From the NCBI RefSeq assembly GCF_013363995.1, contig NZ_JABWGO010000002.1, forward strand, positions 62,001-126,000: a DNA stretch of 64,000 nucleotides. Direction: 5' to 3'. Positions 18,289-27,733 of this stretch are shown here, piece after piece. A program made the position numbers and the translations under genes. How positions within the stretch are numbered: the stretch's first letter is position 1; the number at the start of each line of letters is the position of its first letter. This DNA is from Nonomuraea rhodomycinica. GTDB lineage: Bacteria; Actinomycetota; Actinomycetes; Streptosporangiales; Streptosporangiaceae. The notes below the pieces were generated by a model, which made no database searches, was not told the DNA's origin, and saw nothing but the letters and a program-made list of their open reading frames with translations.

Positions 18289-18331
18289 TTTACAACGTTG
18301 GAACAACGTTGTAGAAACCTCAGCAACGTTG
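18289..18331 (+). promoter_or_regulatory. Promoter with three CAACGTTG operators for arabinan operon
   Basis: TTTACA (18289-18294) and TAGAAA (18312-18317) are spaced by exactly 17 bp and form a legible -35/-10 pair. Perfect palindromes CAACGTTG lie at 18293-18300 (over the -35), 18304-18311 (in the spacer) and 18324-18331 (near the expected start of transcription). This is the expected geometry for LacI-type repression by steric block. Confidence 0.75.
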
Positions 18332-18358
18332 TTCCGACGCACAGAAGAGGACAGCTCC

Positions 18359-19864
18359 TTGACGACCCGAGCTCGTCTCACCCTCGACCCAGCCTTCCGG
18401 ATCGCGCCGGTCGAGCCGCGGCTGTTCGGCTCGTTCGTCGAGCACATGGGCCGCTGCGTGTACACCGGGATCTTCGAACCGGGTCATCCGAGCGCGGACG
18501 CCGACGGTTTCCGCGCCGACGTCCTGGAGCTCGTCCGCGAGCTCGGCGTCACGCTCGTCCGCTACCCGGGCGGCAACTTCGTCTCCAACTACCGGTGGGA
18601 GGACGGCGTCGGCCCGGTCGATCAGCGCCCCACCACGCTCGACCTGGCCTGGCGCAGCATCGAGGACAACACCTTCGGGCTCAACGAGTTCATGGCCTGG
18701 GCCGCCAAGGCCGGCGTGGAGCCGATGATGGCCGTCAACCTCGGCACGCGCGGGGTCGCCGAGGCCCTGCGCCTGGTGGAGTACGCGACCTACCCGGGCG
18801 GCACCCGCCTGGCCGAGCTGCGCCGCGCCCACGGGGTGGACAAGCCGCACGACATCCGCCTGTGGTGCCTGGGCAACGAGCTCGACGGGCCCTGGCAGAT
18901 GGGGCACAAGACGGCCGGCGAGTACGGCAGGCTCGCCGCCGAGACCGCGCGGGCGCTCAAGCGGTTCGACCCCTCCCTCGCCCTGGTCGCCTGCGGCAGC
19001 TCCAACAGCACCATCCCCACGTTCGGCGCGTGGGAGGCCGAGGTCCTGGAGGAGACCTACGACCTGGTCGACTACATCTCGCTGCACGCCTACTACGACC
19101 CCTCCGACGGCGACGTCGACTCCTTCCTGGCCAGCGCCGCGGACATGGAGCACATGATCCGGTCCATCGCCGCGACCGCCGACCACGTGGCCGCCCGGCT
19201 GCGCAGCCGTAAGCGGATCAAGCTGTCCTTCGACGAGTGGAACGTCTGGTACCAGAGCCGCTTCGGCGGGGAGTCGTCGCTGGAGTGGGCCCGGCACCCC
19301 CGGTTGATCGAGGACTGCTACGACGTCACCGACGCGGTCGTGGTCGGCAGCCTGCTCATCACCCTGCTCCGCAACTGCGACCGGGTGGGCGTCGCCTGCC
19401 AGGCCCAGCTGGCCAACGTGATCGCGCCCATCATGACCGAGCCGGGCGGGCCGGCCTGGCGGCAGACCGTCTTCCACCCGTTCGCCCTCACCGCCCGTCA
19501 TGCGCGCGGCCAGGTGCTGCGCGTGGAACCCGACTCCCCGACGATCCCGACCGCCAAGTACGGCGAGGCGCCCGTGGTGGACGCGACGGCCACGCACGAC
19601 CCGGACAGCGGCGAGCTGGCGCTGTTCGTGGTCAACCGTGACCGGCGCGGGCCCTGCGCGCTGGAGGTCACCCTCCCGCGGGGCCTCACCCCGGTGCAGC
19701 ACCTGGAGCTGGCCGACGCCGACCCTTCCGCGCGCAACACCGCCACCGACCCGTACCGTGTGACACCCCGTCCCGGTTCCGGCCTGACGTTCCAGGACGG
19801 CGCGGCGACCCTCACCCTCCCTCCCACCTCCTGGACCCTGGTCCGTTTCGCCGCTAAGGAGTAA
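18359..19864 (+). CDS. abfA: Alpha-L-arabinofuranosidase, GH51
   Basis: A 501-aa enzyme that releases arabinofuranose from arabinan or arabinoxylan oligosaccharides. The GH51 signature residues are present: acid/base Glu174 in WCLGNELDGPW and nucleophile Glu293 in LSFDEWNVWYQ; VRYPGGNFVSNYRWEDG is also typical. No signal peptide, so it acts in the cytoplasm on imported oligosaccharides. TTG 18359 is the chosen start, with AGAGGA about eight bases upstream; the frame continues upstream only into the promoter region. First gene of the operon with an ABC importer, 4 bp before the binding-protein gene. Confidence 0.92.
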   Translation: MTTRARLTLDPAFRIAPVEPRLFGSFVEHMGRCVYTGIFEPGHPSADADGFRADVLELVRELGVTLVRYPGGNFVSNYRWEDGVGPVDQRPTTLDLAWRSIEDNTFGLNEFMAWAAKAGVEPMMAVNLGTRGVAEALRLVEYATYPGGTRLAELRRAHGVDKPHDIRLWCLGNELDGPWQMGHKTAGEYGRLAAETARALKRFDPSLALVACGSSNSTIPTFGAWEAEVLEETYDLVDYISLHAYYDPSDGDVDSFLASAADMEHMIRSIAATADHVAARLRSRKRIKLSFDEWNVWYQSRFGGESSLEWARHPRLIEDCYDVTDAVVVGSLLITLLRNCDRVGVACQAQLANVIAPIMTEPGGPAWRQTVFHPFALTARHARGQVLRVEPDSPTIPTAKYGEAPVVDATATHDPDSGELALFVVNRDRRGPCALEVTLPRGLTPVQHLELADADPSARNTATDPYRVTPRPGSGLTFQDGAATLTLPPTSWTLVRFAAKE

Positions 19865-19868
19865 GGCC

Positions 19869-21209
19869 ATGACCAACCCCCTGTCCCGCCGCGCCTTCCT
19901 GGGGCTCACCGGAGCGGCCGGCCTCACCACCGCGCTGGCCGCCTGCGGCGGCGGCACCCGGCTGGGCGCCGGCTCAGGCACGCCGACGCCCGCCGCGCCG
20001 GCCTTCACCGGCGGCGAGTACACCGGCCCCAAGGTCACCCTGGAGTACTGGAACGGCTTCACCGGCGGCGACGGCCCGCACATGCGGACCATGCTCGACG
20101 GCTTCAACCAGCGGTTCGCCGGCCGGATCGAGGTGCGCAACGTCACCCGCCGGTGGGAGGACCTCTATCCCGCCATGCCCACGGCCATCGCCGCCGGCAA
20201 GGGCCCTGACGTGGCGATCATCCACAACGACTGGATCGGCACCTTCGCGGTCCGGCAGGTGCTCATCCCCATCGACGACGTCGTGGGCGCGCTGCGGCTC
20301 ACCGAGGACGACTTCATCCCGGCCGTGTGGAAGGCGGGCAGCTACGCCGGCAAGCGCTACAGCGTGCCGCTCGACGTGCACTGCCTCGGCGACTACTACA
20401 ACACCGCGCATCTGGAGAAGATCGGGCTGAAGGAGGCGCCCGCCGACAGGGCCGCCTACGAGGAGGCATTGGCCGAGCTGAAGAAGGCGGGCATCGCCGC
20501 CCCCTTCTGGATGCCCAACAAGTGGCCCGCGCACCTGATGTTCATGAGCCTGCTGTGGCAGCACGGCGGCGAGCTGTACAGCGAGGACGGCACCAGGGCG
20601 CTCTGGGGCTCCGAGCAGGGCGTGCAGGCGCTGAGCTGGATGGTGGAACAGATCGACAAGGGCTACAGCCCCGCCAAGGTCGCCATCGACAGCCAGTACG
20701 CCGCCTTCAAGAACGACAAGGTCAGCCTCACCTGGGACGGGATCTGGCAGATCAACGATCTCAGGACGAACGCGCCGTCCCTGAAGTGGAACCTCGCTCC
20801 CGTCCCGGCCATCGGCGGCAGCCCCGCGGTGTGGAGCGCCTCCCACAACTTCGTGCTGACCGCGCAGGCCGGCCGGGACGCGAACAAGGTCCAGGCGGCC
20901 AAGGTCTTCATCGACCACATGAGCCGCCAGTCCACCGAGTGGGCCAAGGCGGGCATGATCCCCGCCCGCAACTCGGCCCGGCAGGCGCCCGAGGTCGCCG
21001 AGCTGCCCCAGGTCAAGCTGGCCGCCGACCTGAGCGCCTTCCACTTCCTGCCCGCCTTGCCGGGCGTGGGCGACGTGCAGAGCAAGGCGCTGGAGCTCGC
21101 CGTGGCCAAGGCCGTGCTCAAGCAGGCCGCCCCCGCCGACGCGCTGAAGGAAGGCGTGGCGACCGCCGACAAACTGCTCGCCGACAACAAGCGGAAGTAC
21201 GGGCGGTGA
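19869..21209 (+). CDS. ABC transporter substrate-binding lipoprotein (sugar)
   Basis: A 446-aa family 1 extracellular solute-binding protein. The N-terminus carries a twin-arginine motif (SRRAFLG) and a lipobox ending at Cys26 (LAAC), so the protein is probably exported folded by Tat and lipid-anchored. Binding-protein features include VTLEYWNGFTGGDGPHM and VSLTWDGIWQIND. It follows abfA by 4 bp and overlaps the first permease gene by GTGA. The likely ligand is an arabino-oligosaccharide, inferred from the operon. Confidence 0.93.
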   Translation: MTNPLSRRAFLGLTGAAGLTTALAACGGGTRLGAGSGTPTPAAPAFTGGEYTGPKVTLEYWNGFTGGDGPHMRTMLDGFNQRFAGRIEVRNVTRRWEDLYPAMPTAIAAGKGPDVAIIHNDWIGTFAVRQVLIPIDDVVGALRLTEDDFIPAVWKAGSYAGKRYSVPLDVHCLGDYYNTAHLEKIGLKEAPADRAAYEEALAELKKAGIAAPFWMPNKWPAHLMFMSLLWQHGGELYSEDGTRALWGSEQGVQALSWMVEQIDKGYSPAKVAIDSQYAAFKNDKVSLTWDGIWQINDLRTNAPSLKWNLAPVPAIGGSPAVWSASHNFVLTAQAGRDANKVQAAKVFIDHMSRQSTEWAKAGMIPARNSARQAPEVAELPQVKLAADLSAFHFLPALPGVGDVQSKALELAVAKAVLKQAAPADALKEGVATADKLLADNKRKYGR

Positions 21210-22138
21210 ACGACGCCCTCACCCGCGCGCCGGGGGCGGCCGAGCAGGCCGTCCCCGCCCGCGCGGCCAGCCGGATGCGGTGGTGGACCCCGTACGCCTT
21301 CCTGGCTCCCTACCTGGCGCTGTTCACGGTGTTCATGCTCGTGCCCATCGGGTTCGGCCTGTGGACCTCCCTCCACGAATGGGACATCAACCTGCCGGCC
21401 AAGCCGTTCGTGGGGCTGGCCAACTACGCCGACCTGTTCGACCCGGGCAGCGTCGACGGATCCCGCTTCTGGCTCGCGATGCGGGCCACCGGCGTCTTCA
21501 CCGTGGCGTCGGTGCCCATCCTCATCGTCCTGCCGCTGCTCGTGGCACTGCTGATGAACGGCCGGTTCAAGGGGCGCAACGTCTACCGGGCCGTCTACTT
21601 CGCGCCCTACGTCCTCGGCGTCGCCGTGGTCGGCCTGCTGTGGCGCTACCTGCTCGACGGCAACATCGGCCTGGTCAACCACTACCTGGGGCTGGACGTC
21701 CAGTGGACGACCGACGTCCCACCGGCGTGGATCGCGCTCGTCGGCGTGACCGTGTGGTGGACGCTGGGCCTCAACGCGGTCATCTTCCTGGCCGGGCTGC
21801 AGGACATCCCCCGCGAGCTGCACGAGGCCGCGATGGTCGACGGCGCCGGCGCCTGGCGGCGCTTCCGCGCCGTCACGCTGCCCGGCCTGCGGCCCGTCAT
21901 GGTGTTCGTGGTCAACGCCACGATCCTGGCCTCCGCCAACATGTTCGGCCAGTCCTACCTCATCACCGCGGGCGCCCCCGCCGACCAGACCAAGACCGCG
22001 ATCTACCTCATCGCCGAGACCGGCCTGCGCCAGTTCGACATGGGGACGGCTTCCGCGATGAGCTTCGTCCTCGCGGCCTTCCTCATGGTGGCCAGCGCGC
22101 TGGTGTTCGGCGTGTTCCGAGACAGGGACAAGCGATGA
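21206..22138 (+). CDS. Carbohydrate ABC transporter permease (MalF-like)
   Basis: A 310-aa membrane protein with six predicted helices, the first beginning YAFLAPYLALFTVFMLVPIG. The EAA loop that docks the ATPase reads ELHEAAMVDGAGAWRRFRAV. GTG 21206 overlaps the stop of the binding-protein gene, and the next permease overlaps its own stop by ATGA, so the three are translationally coupled. As is common for actinomycete sugar importers, no ATPase gene is present; a shared MsiK-type ATPase elsewhere is presumed. Confidence 0.93.
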   Translation: MNDALTRAPGAAEQAVPARAASRMRWWTPYAFLAPYLALFTVFMLVPIGFGLWTSLHEWDINLPAKPFVGLANYADLFDPGSVDGSRFWLAMRATGVFTVASVPILIVLPLLVALLMNGRFKGRNVYRAVYFAPYVLGVAVVGLLWRYLLDGNIGLVNHYLGLDVQWTTDVPPAWIALVGVTVWWTLGLNAVIFLAGLQDIPRELHEAAMVDGAGAWRRFRAVTLPGLRPVMVFVVNATILASANMFGQSYLITAGAPADQTKTAIYLIAETGLRQFDMGTASAMSFVLAAFLMVASALVFGVFRDRDKR

Positions 22139-22971
22139 ACAGGGACCTCAGAAGCCTCCGGCGGGCGTTGCTGCACCTCGTGCTCGCGGTCATCGCCGCG
22201 CTGTATCTGAGCCCGCTGCTGTACATGCTGGTCACCTCGGTCAAGACCCGTGAGGCGGCCCAGTCCACGACTCCGCAGTGGGTGCCCGACCCGTTCACGA
22301 CCGACGCCTACCGGGAGATCCTCACCAGCGCCGACAGCCCGGTGGTCACCTGGTTCCTCAACAGCCTGCTGGCCGCGACCGGCCATGCCGCGCTGGTGCT
22401 GGTCACCGCGGCGCCCGCCGCGTACGCGCTGGCCCGCCTGCGCTTCCGTCTTCGCACGGCCGTCTTCTCCGTGGTGGTGGCGACCCTGTTCGTGCCGCCC
22501 GTGGTGCTGCTGATCCCCAACTTCCTCATCGTCAACGAGCTGGCCTGGGTCGACACCCTGCCCGCCGTCATCGTCCCGGCCGCGGCCGGCGCCTTCGGCG
22601 TCTTCTTCCTGCGCCAGTTCTTCCTCACCTTCCCGGGGGAGCTGGAGGAGGCCGCCGAGCTGGACGGCTGCAACCGCTGGCAGATCTTCACCTCGATCGC
22701 CCTGCCGCTGTCGCGACCGGCGCTCGCCACGCTGTTCCTGCTGTCGTTCCTCACCAACTGGAACGACTTCCTGTGGCCCCTCTACGTGCTGCTGAGCCCG
22801 GAGGCACTGACGCTCCCCGCCGGACTGGGCAACTTCCAGGGCGCCAACAGTATCCGCTACGACCTGCTGATGGCCGGGGCGGTGATCGCCAGCGTCCCGG
22901 TGCTGGTGCTCTACCTCGTGGCGCAGCGGTGGGTGATCGAGGGCATCTCCCGCTCCGGGCTCAAGGGGTGA
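22135..22971 (+). CDS. Carbohydrate ABC transporter permease (MalG-like)
   Basis: A 278-aa second permease, six predicted helices, with the EAA loop ELEEAAELDGCNRWQIFTSI and a C-terminal YLVAQRWVIEGISRSGLKG typical of MalG-type subunits. It overlaps the upstream permease by ATGA. Together with the binding lipoprotein it completes the membrane part of the importer. The treZ gene starts 88 bp further on, close enough to be read from the same transcript. Confidence 0.94.
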   Translation: MNRDLRSLRRALLHLVLAVIAALYLSPLLYMLVTSVKTREAAQSTTPQWVPDPFTTDAYREILTSADSPVVTWFLNSLLAATGHAALVLVTAAPAAYALARLRFRLRTAVFSVVVATLFVPPVVLLIPNFLIVNELAWVDTLPAVIVPAAAGAFGVFFLRQFFLTFPGELEEAAELDGCNRWQIFTSIALPLSRPALATLFLLSFLTNWNDFLWPLYVLLSPEALTLPAGLGNFQGANSIRYDLLMAGAVIASVPVLVLYLVAQRWVIEGISRSGLKG

Positions 22972-23059
22972 CGCCCGCGGGCTCGCCGTGCGGCGGGCCG
23001 CCTCCGCGTGCGCGCCGCCGGAACGGGTAGGGATCCGGTCCGTACGGAGGAGGGGAGCG

Positions 23060-24790
23060 GTGGCGCACGATTTCCGGGTCTGGGCCCCTGGCCGTGACCG
23101 GGTGGAGCTGGTGCTCGGTGCGCGCCGGCTGCCCATGAGACGGTCCGGCGGCGGATGGTGGGAGCGTACGGTCGAGGAGGCCGGGCCGGGCACCGACTAC
23201 GCGTACGCGCTGGACGGCGGGCCGCCCCGCCCCGACCCGCGCTCGCCCTGCCAGCCGCACGGCCCGCACGGGCCCTCCCGGCTGGTCGACCACGCGGCCT
23301 TCGGATGGAGCGACGACACCTGGCGGGGGACGCCTCTGCCCGGCGCGGTCCTGTACGAGCTGCACGTGGGCACCTTCTCGCCCGACGGGACCTTCGACGG
23401 TGCGATCGAGCGCCTGCCGCACCTCGTGGAGTTGGGCGTCGACGCGATCGAGCTGATGCCGGTGGCCGAGTTCCCGGGCCGCCGCGGCTGGGGGTACGAC
23501 GGGGTCGCCCTGTTCGCCCCCCACCACGCCTACGGCGGGCCGGACGGCCTCAAACGCCTGGTGGACGCCTGCCACGCGCACGGGCTCGGCGTGGTGCTGG
23601 ACGTCGTCTACAACCATCTGGGTCCCTCGGGCAACTACCTTCCGGAGTTCGGGCCCTACTTCACCGGCCGCCACAGCACCAACTGGGGCGACGCGGTCAA
23701 CTTCGACGGCCCCGGCAGCGACGAGGTGCGCGCGCTGGTCGTCGACAACGCCCTCATGTGGTTGCGTGACTACCACTGTGACGGGCTGCGCCTGGACGCC
23801 GTGCACGCGATCGCCGACACCTCGGCGGTGCACGTCCTGGAGCGGCTGGCCGAGGAGGTCGCGGAACTGGCCGCGCACGTGCGCCGCCCGCTGTTCCTCA
23901 TCGCCGAGAGCGACCTGAACGACCCCCGGTTCGTGCGCTCGCGCGAGGCCGGCGGGTACGGCCTCGACGCGGCCTGGGCCGACGAGTGGCACCATGCCCT
24001 GCACGCCACGCTGACCGGCGAGCGGAGCGGCTACTACACCGACTTCGGCCCCCTCGGGCTGCTGGCCAAGGCCCTGCGGCAGGCATGGGTGTACGACGGC
24101 GCGTGGTCGCCGCACCGCGGCCGGGCGCACGGCCGGTCCCCGGCGGGGCTGTCCGGGCACCGGTTCGTGGTGTGCGCGCAGAACCACGACCAGGTCGGCA
24201 ACCGGGCGAGGGGCGAGCGCAGCTCCGTGCTGATGAGCGAGGGCCGCCTGCGGATCGCCGCCGCCCTGCTGCTCACCGCCCCGTTCGTGCCGATGCTCTT
24301 CCAGGGCGAGGAGTGGGGCGCCACCACCCCTTTCCAGTACTTCACCGACCACGAGGACCCCGAGCTGGGCAGGGCCGTCAGCGAGGGCCGCCGCCGGGAG
24401 TTCGCGGCGTTCGGCTGGGAGCCCGAGCAGGTCCCGGACCCGCAGGACCCCGCCACCTTCGAGCGGTCCCGGCTGGACTGGAGCGAGCGCGACAAGGAGG
24501 CCCAGGCCGGGCTGCTGGCCTGGCATCGGGAGCTGATAGCGCTGCGGCGGCGGATCCCGGCGCTCTCCGACGGCCGGCTGGAGCGCGTCCGGACGGACCA
24601 CGACGAGGACACCGGGCTGCTCACCGTGGCGAGGGGACCGGTCCTGGTGGCGGTCAACCTCGGCGCGACGGCGCGGACCGTGCCCGTCCCCGGACACGGA
24701 GAGCTTCTGGCCGCCTCCGCCTCGGGAGTCGCGCTGCGCGGGAAGGACCTGACCCTGCCGCCGGACACCGTGGCGATCCTGAAGGACTGA
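23060..24790 (+). CDS. treZ: Malto-oligosyltrehalose trehalohydrolase
   Basis: A 576-aa GH13 enzyme that cuts trehalose from maltooligosyl trehalose. It has an N-terminal carbohydrate-binding-like domain (FRVWAPGRDRVELVL), the TreZ motif VLYELHVGTFSPDGTFDGAI, nucleophile Asp246 in GLRLDAVHAI, acid/base Glu283 in LIAESDLND and the transition-state Asp in CAQNHDQVGNR. GTG 23060 follows a GGAGGAGGGGAG stretch; an upstream in-frame start has no site. The usual partner treY is not here. The position between an arabinan importer and malQ is unusual and suggests a broader carbohydrate operon. Confidence 0.92.
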   Translation: MAHDFRVWAPGRDRVELVLGARRLPMRRSGGGWWERTVEEAGPGTDYAYALDGGPPRPDPRSPCQPHGPHGPSRLVDHAAFGWSDDTWRGTPLPGAVLYELHVGTFSPDGTFDGAIERLPHLVELGVDAIELMPVAEFPGRRGWGYDGVALFAPHHAYGGPDGLKRLVDACHAHGLGVVLDVVYNHLGPSGNYLPEFGPYFTGRHSTNWGDAVNFDGPGSDEVRALVVDNALMWLRDYHCDGLRLDAVHAIADTSAVHVLERLAEEVAELAAHVRRPLFLIAESDLNDPRFVRSREAGGYGLDAAWADEWHHALHATLTGERSGYYTDFGPLGLLAKALRQAWVYDGAWSPHRGRAHGRSPAGLSGHRFVVCAQNHDQVGNRARGERSSVLMSEGRLRIAAALLLTAPFVPMLFQGEEWGATTPFQYFTDHEDPELGRAVSEGRRREFAAFGWEPEQVPDPQDPATFERSRLDWSERDKEAQAGLLAWHRELIALRRRIPALSDGRLERVRTDHDEDTGLLTVARGPVLVAVNLGATARTVPVPGHGELLAASASGVALRGKDLTLPPDTVAILKD

Positions 24791-24794
24791 GACG

Positions 24795-26730
24795 ATGGCC
24801 GACGCATGGGGGATCGAGCACCACTACGACGACGCCGACGGCCGCCGCCGCGAGGTCTCGCGCCAGACCGTCACGGCGCTGCGTGCGGCGATCGGGACAC
24901 CGCCGCACGCCGGGGCCGCTCCCGGTGACCCCGCGGGGGTGTCCGTGGACGGGGGGCGAGGTCCTGGGACGCTGGTGCGGCGGCGGGGCGACCGGGTCGG
25001 TCCGGCGGACCTCGTCCTGGAGGACGGCACCGAGCTGCGGGTGGAGGACGTCCTCCCGCCCGACCTCCCCTTCGGCTATCACCTGCTGCGGCGCGGCCGG
25101 CGACGAGACCGCTCACCGGCTCGTCGTCAGCCCCGGCCGGTGCCACCTGCCGGCGCGCCGGGCCTGGGGATGGACGGCGCAGCTGTACGCCGCCCGCTCA
25201 CGCGAGAGCTGGGGCATGGGGGACCTGGCCGACCTCCGGCGGCTCGCCCGCTGGTCGGCCGAGGAGTGCGGGGCCGGATTCCTGCTGGTCAACCCCCTGC
25301 ACGCCACGGCCCCCGTCACCCCCGTCCAGCCGAGCCCGTACTTCCCCGCCAGCCGCCGCTTCCGCAGCCCGCTCTACCTGCGGCCGGAGGACGTGCCCGG
25401 AGCCGCCGAGGCCGGCGTCGACCTCGCCGAGGCGGCGGCGCGCGGGCGCGAGCTCAACGAGCGCCGGCTGATCGACCGTGACGAGGTGTGGCGGCTGAAG
25501 TCGGGACTGCTGGAGAAGATCTGGCGGCGCTCCCGCCCCGGTGCGGAGTTCGAGGCGTGGCTGGCCGGGCAGGGCCCGGGGCTGGAGGAGTTCGCCACCT
25601 GGTGCGTGCTGGCCGAACGGCACGGCCCGAGGTGGCGGAGCTGGCCGGCGGAGTACCGTCGCCCGGACGGCCCGGCGGTGGGCCGTTTCGCGCGCGAGCA
25701 CGCCGAGCGGATCCGCTTCCACGCCTGGCTGCAGTGGCTCACCGATCGGCAACTGGCCGCGGCCACCGCGGGGATGCCGGTCATCCAGGATCTGCCCGTC
25801 GGGGTCGATCCCGACGGCGCCGACGCCTGGTCCTGGCAGGACCTGCTCGCCCAGGACGTCAGCATCGGGGCGCCGGCCGACGAGTTCAACACCGCGGGTC
25901 AGGACTGGGGGCTGCCGCCGTTCGTGCCGTGGAAGCTGCGCGAGGCCGGATACCGGCCGGTCGTCGAGAGCATCCGGGCCACGATCGCCTCGGCCGGGGG
26001 CCTGCGCATCGACCACGTCATGGGCCTGTTCCGCCTGTGGTGGATCCCGTCCGGCGCGGGCGCCGGCCAGGGGGCCTACGTCCGCTGTCCGGCCGACGAC
26101 CTCCTCGACATCGTCGCCCTGGAGAGCCACCGGGCCCGCGCCATGGTGATCGGCGAGGATCTCGGAACGGTGGAGCCGGGCGTGCGGGAGACGCTCGCCG
26201 GCCGCGGCATGCTGTCCTACCGGCTGCTCTGGTTCGAGGACGCCGACCCCGCCGCCTGGCCGGAGCAGGCGATGGCCGCGGTCACCACGCACGACCTGCC
26301 GACGGTCGCCGGCCTGTGGGACGGCGGCGACCTGGCCGCCCAGCGACGCCTGGGGCTCCATCCGAACGAGGAGAGCACCGAGGCGGTGCGACGCAGGCTC
26401 GCCGAGAGCGGCGGCCTGGCCGCCGGAGCCGGTGGCGCGGACGCCGTGCTCGCCGCCTACCAGGTGCTGGCCAGGGCTCCCGCGCTGCTGTTGACGGCCA
26501 CGCTGGACGACGCCCTGGCCGAGCCGGAGCGGCCGAACATCCCGGGCGCCGACGACCTGCGCCCCAACTGGTGCATGGCGCTGCCGGCCCCGCTGGAGGA
26601 GCTGGAACGCGGTCCGCTGGCGCGCCGGCTGGCGGAGATCCTGTCCGGGGCGATCGCCTCCACGGGAGACGAGCCCGCTCCACCCGAGCAGGTCGCCGCC
26701 CCTCCTGTCAAGGCGCCCCCGCCGGCCTGA
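24795..26730 (+). pseudogene. malQ: 4-alpha-glucanotransferase with a +1 frameshift
   Basis: Two adjacent frames together give one full MalQ (amylomaltase, GH77) of about 645 aa. The first frame (ATG 24795, MADAWGIEHHYDDADGR) reads as MalQ through PPDLPFGYHLL, then degenerates. The frame one base later takes over near 25095 with GDETAHRLVVSPGRCHLPAR and continues to 26730 with the GH77 hallmarks GLRIDHVMGLFRLWW (nucleophile), MVIGEDLGTVEPGVRETL (acid/base) and TTHDLPTVAGLW. One extra base (or two missing) between about 25089 and 25101, in a CGG/CGC run, explains it. It could be a real mutation or a sequencing error in GC-rich DNA; everything else looks under selection. Confidence 0.85.
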
Positions 26731-26817
26731 GGGCCCGGTCGGCAGCTCTGACCAGCGCGTTACCTTCTTGGCGCCCCCGGTGGTGATCCTTGCGCACGCC
26801 ATGTGCGTAGCGTTACA

Positions 26818-26839
26818 GTGTCAATACTCAGCGTGACAC
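26818..26839. promoter_or_regulatory. Inverted repeat GTGTCA-N10-TGACAC
   Basis: GTGTCA (26818-26823) and TGACAC (26834-26839) form a symmetric pair about 26 bp before the GTG start of the small secreted protein gene. The site could be an operator or part of the promoter; no regulator gene is nearby to link to it. Confidence 0.4.
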
Positions 26840-26864
26840 GCCGAGTCGCATCGGGAGGATCATC

Positions 26865-27173
26865 GTGAAGAGAATCGCCCTCGTCCCCGTGCTCGCGGCC
26901 GCCATGGTCGCGGTCATGGGCAGCGCCGCCTACGCCTCGCAGTACATCGCCTACGAAGGCCCCGGCTTCACCGGCCGGCAGCAGTTCATCGACGCCTGCG
27001 GGCCGTCCAACATCCACTACCACGGGTCCTACAAGTGGTACGGCGACGGCCAGAGCGGCCGCATGTACAACCAGCCCAACGCGCAGGGCGTGATGCACTT
27101 CGAGCTCGCCGCCGACCGCAACGCCGAGCAGCGCACCCCCGTGGGCTGGCAGAGCATCTTCATCGTCTGCTGA
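26865..27173 (+). CDS. Small secreted protein, crystallin-like motif
   Basis: A 102-aa protein with a Sec signal peptide (KRIALVPVLAAAMVAVMGS, probable cut after AYA). The mature part of about 78 residues contains IAYEGPGFTGRQQF, which fits the half Greek-key pattern (aromatic-x4-aromatic-x-Gly) of beta/gamma-crystallin-type domains, also found in the SMPI/I36 protease inhibitor fold. Two cysteines (DACG and the final IVC) could form one disulphide. GTG 26865 has GGGAGG at 26853-26858. Single-gene unit with a hairpin after it. Function unknown; an extracellular inhibitor or calcium-binding protein is possible. Confidence 0.75.
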   Translation: MKRIALVPVLAAAMVAVMGSAAYASQYIAYEGPGFTGRQQFIDACGPSNIHYHGSYKWYGDGQSGRMYNQPNAQGVMHFELAADRNAEQRTPVGWQSIFIVC

Positions 27174-27193
27174 CTTTCCTTCCGGGAGGAACA

Positions 27194-27226
27194 GGGCGCC
27201 CGCCGGACCCCACCCGGCGGGCGCCC
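27194..27226 (+). terminator. Hairpin after the small secreted protein gene
   Basis: A perfect 13-bp stem (27194-27206 with 27214-27226) with a 7-nt loop, 20 bp after the stop codon. There is no T-run, as is common for high-GC actinomycete terminators. Confidence 0.6.
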
Positions 27227-27294
27227 GCCCGTGTCGCGGCGGCGGGCCCGGTATCCTCGGCTGCGACCGCCGGCGCCGAGACGGAGCGAGCCGT

Positions 27295-27657
27295 ATGGAG
27301 ATCTGGATCAACCCGCAGTGCTCCAAGTGCCGCTCCGCGCTGTCCGTGCTGGACGCCGAGAACGCCGACTACACCGTCCGGCACTACCTCGAAGAGCCGC
27401 CGACGGCAGAGGAGCTGGCCGCGGTGCTCGACCGGCTCGGGCTCGAACCATGGGACATCACCCGCGCCGGCGAGCCCGTCGCCGCCGAGCTCGGGCTGGC
27501 CGGCTGGCCCCGCGACCCGCGGTCCCGCCAGCGCTGGATCGAGGCGCTGGCCGAGCACCCCGTGCTGATCCAGCGTCCGATCATCACCGCCGACGACGGC
27601 ACGGCCACCGTGGCCCGCACCCCCGAGGCCGTCCGCGCCGCCCTCGGCCGCCCCTGA
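27295..27657 (+). CDS. ArsC/Spx-family reductase-like protein
   Basis: A 120-aa thioredoxin-fold protein of the glutaredoxin-dependent arsenate reductase family. It has NPQCSKCRSAL at residues 6-16, with the family cysteine in a CxxC arrangement, a DYTVRHYLEEPPTAEEL segment and the C-terminal HPVLIQRPIITADDGTA with the conserved arginine. Real arsenate reduction is possible, but many homologues are stress or regulatory proteins, and no other ars gene is near. Reads toward the LLM oxidoreductase gene, 76 bp away. Confidence 0.85.
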   Translation: MEIWINPQCSKCRSALSVLDAENADYTVRHYLEEPPTAEELAAVLDRLGLEPWDITRAGEPVAAELGLAGWPRDPRSRQRWIEALAEHPVLIQRPIITADDGTATVARTPEAVRAALGRP

Positions 27658-27733
27658 GCCGGAATGCCCGGAGGGAGCTCGGGAAGGCCCGGAGCTCTGG
27701 CTTTCCGGCGCTCCAGCCACCAAGATCGTCATC

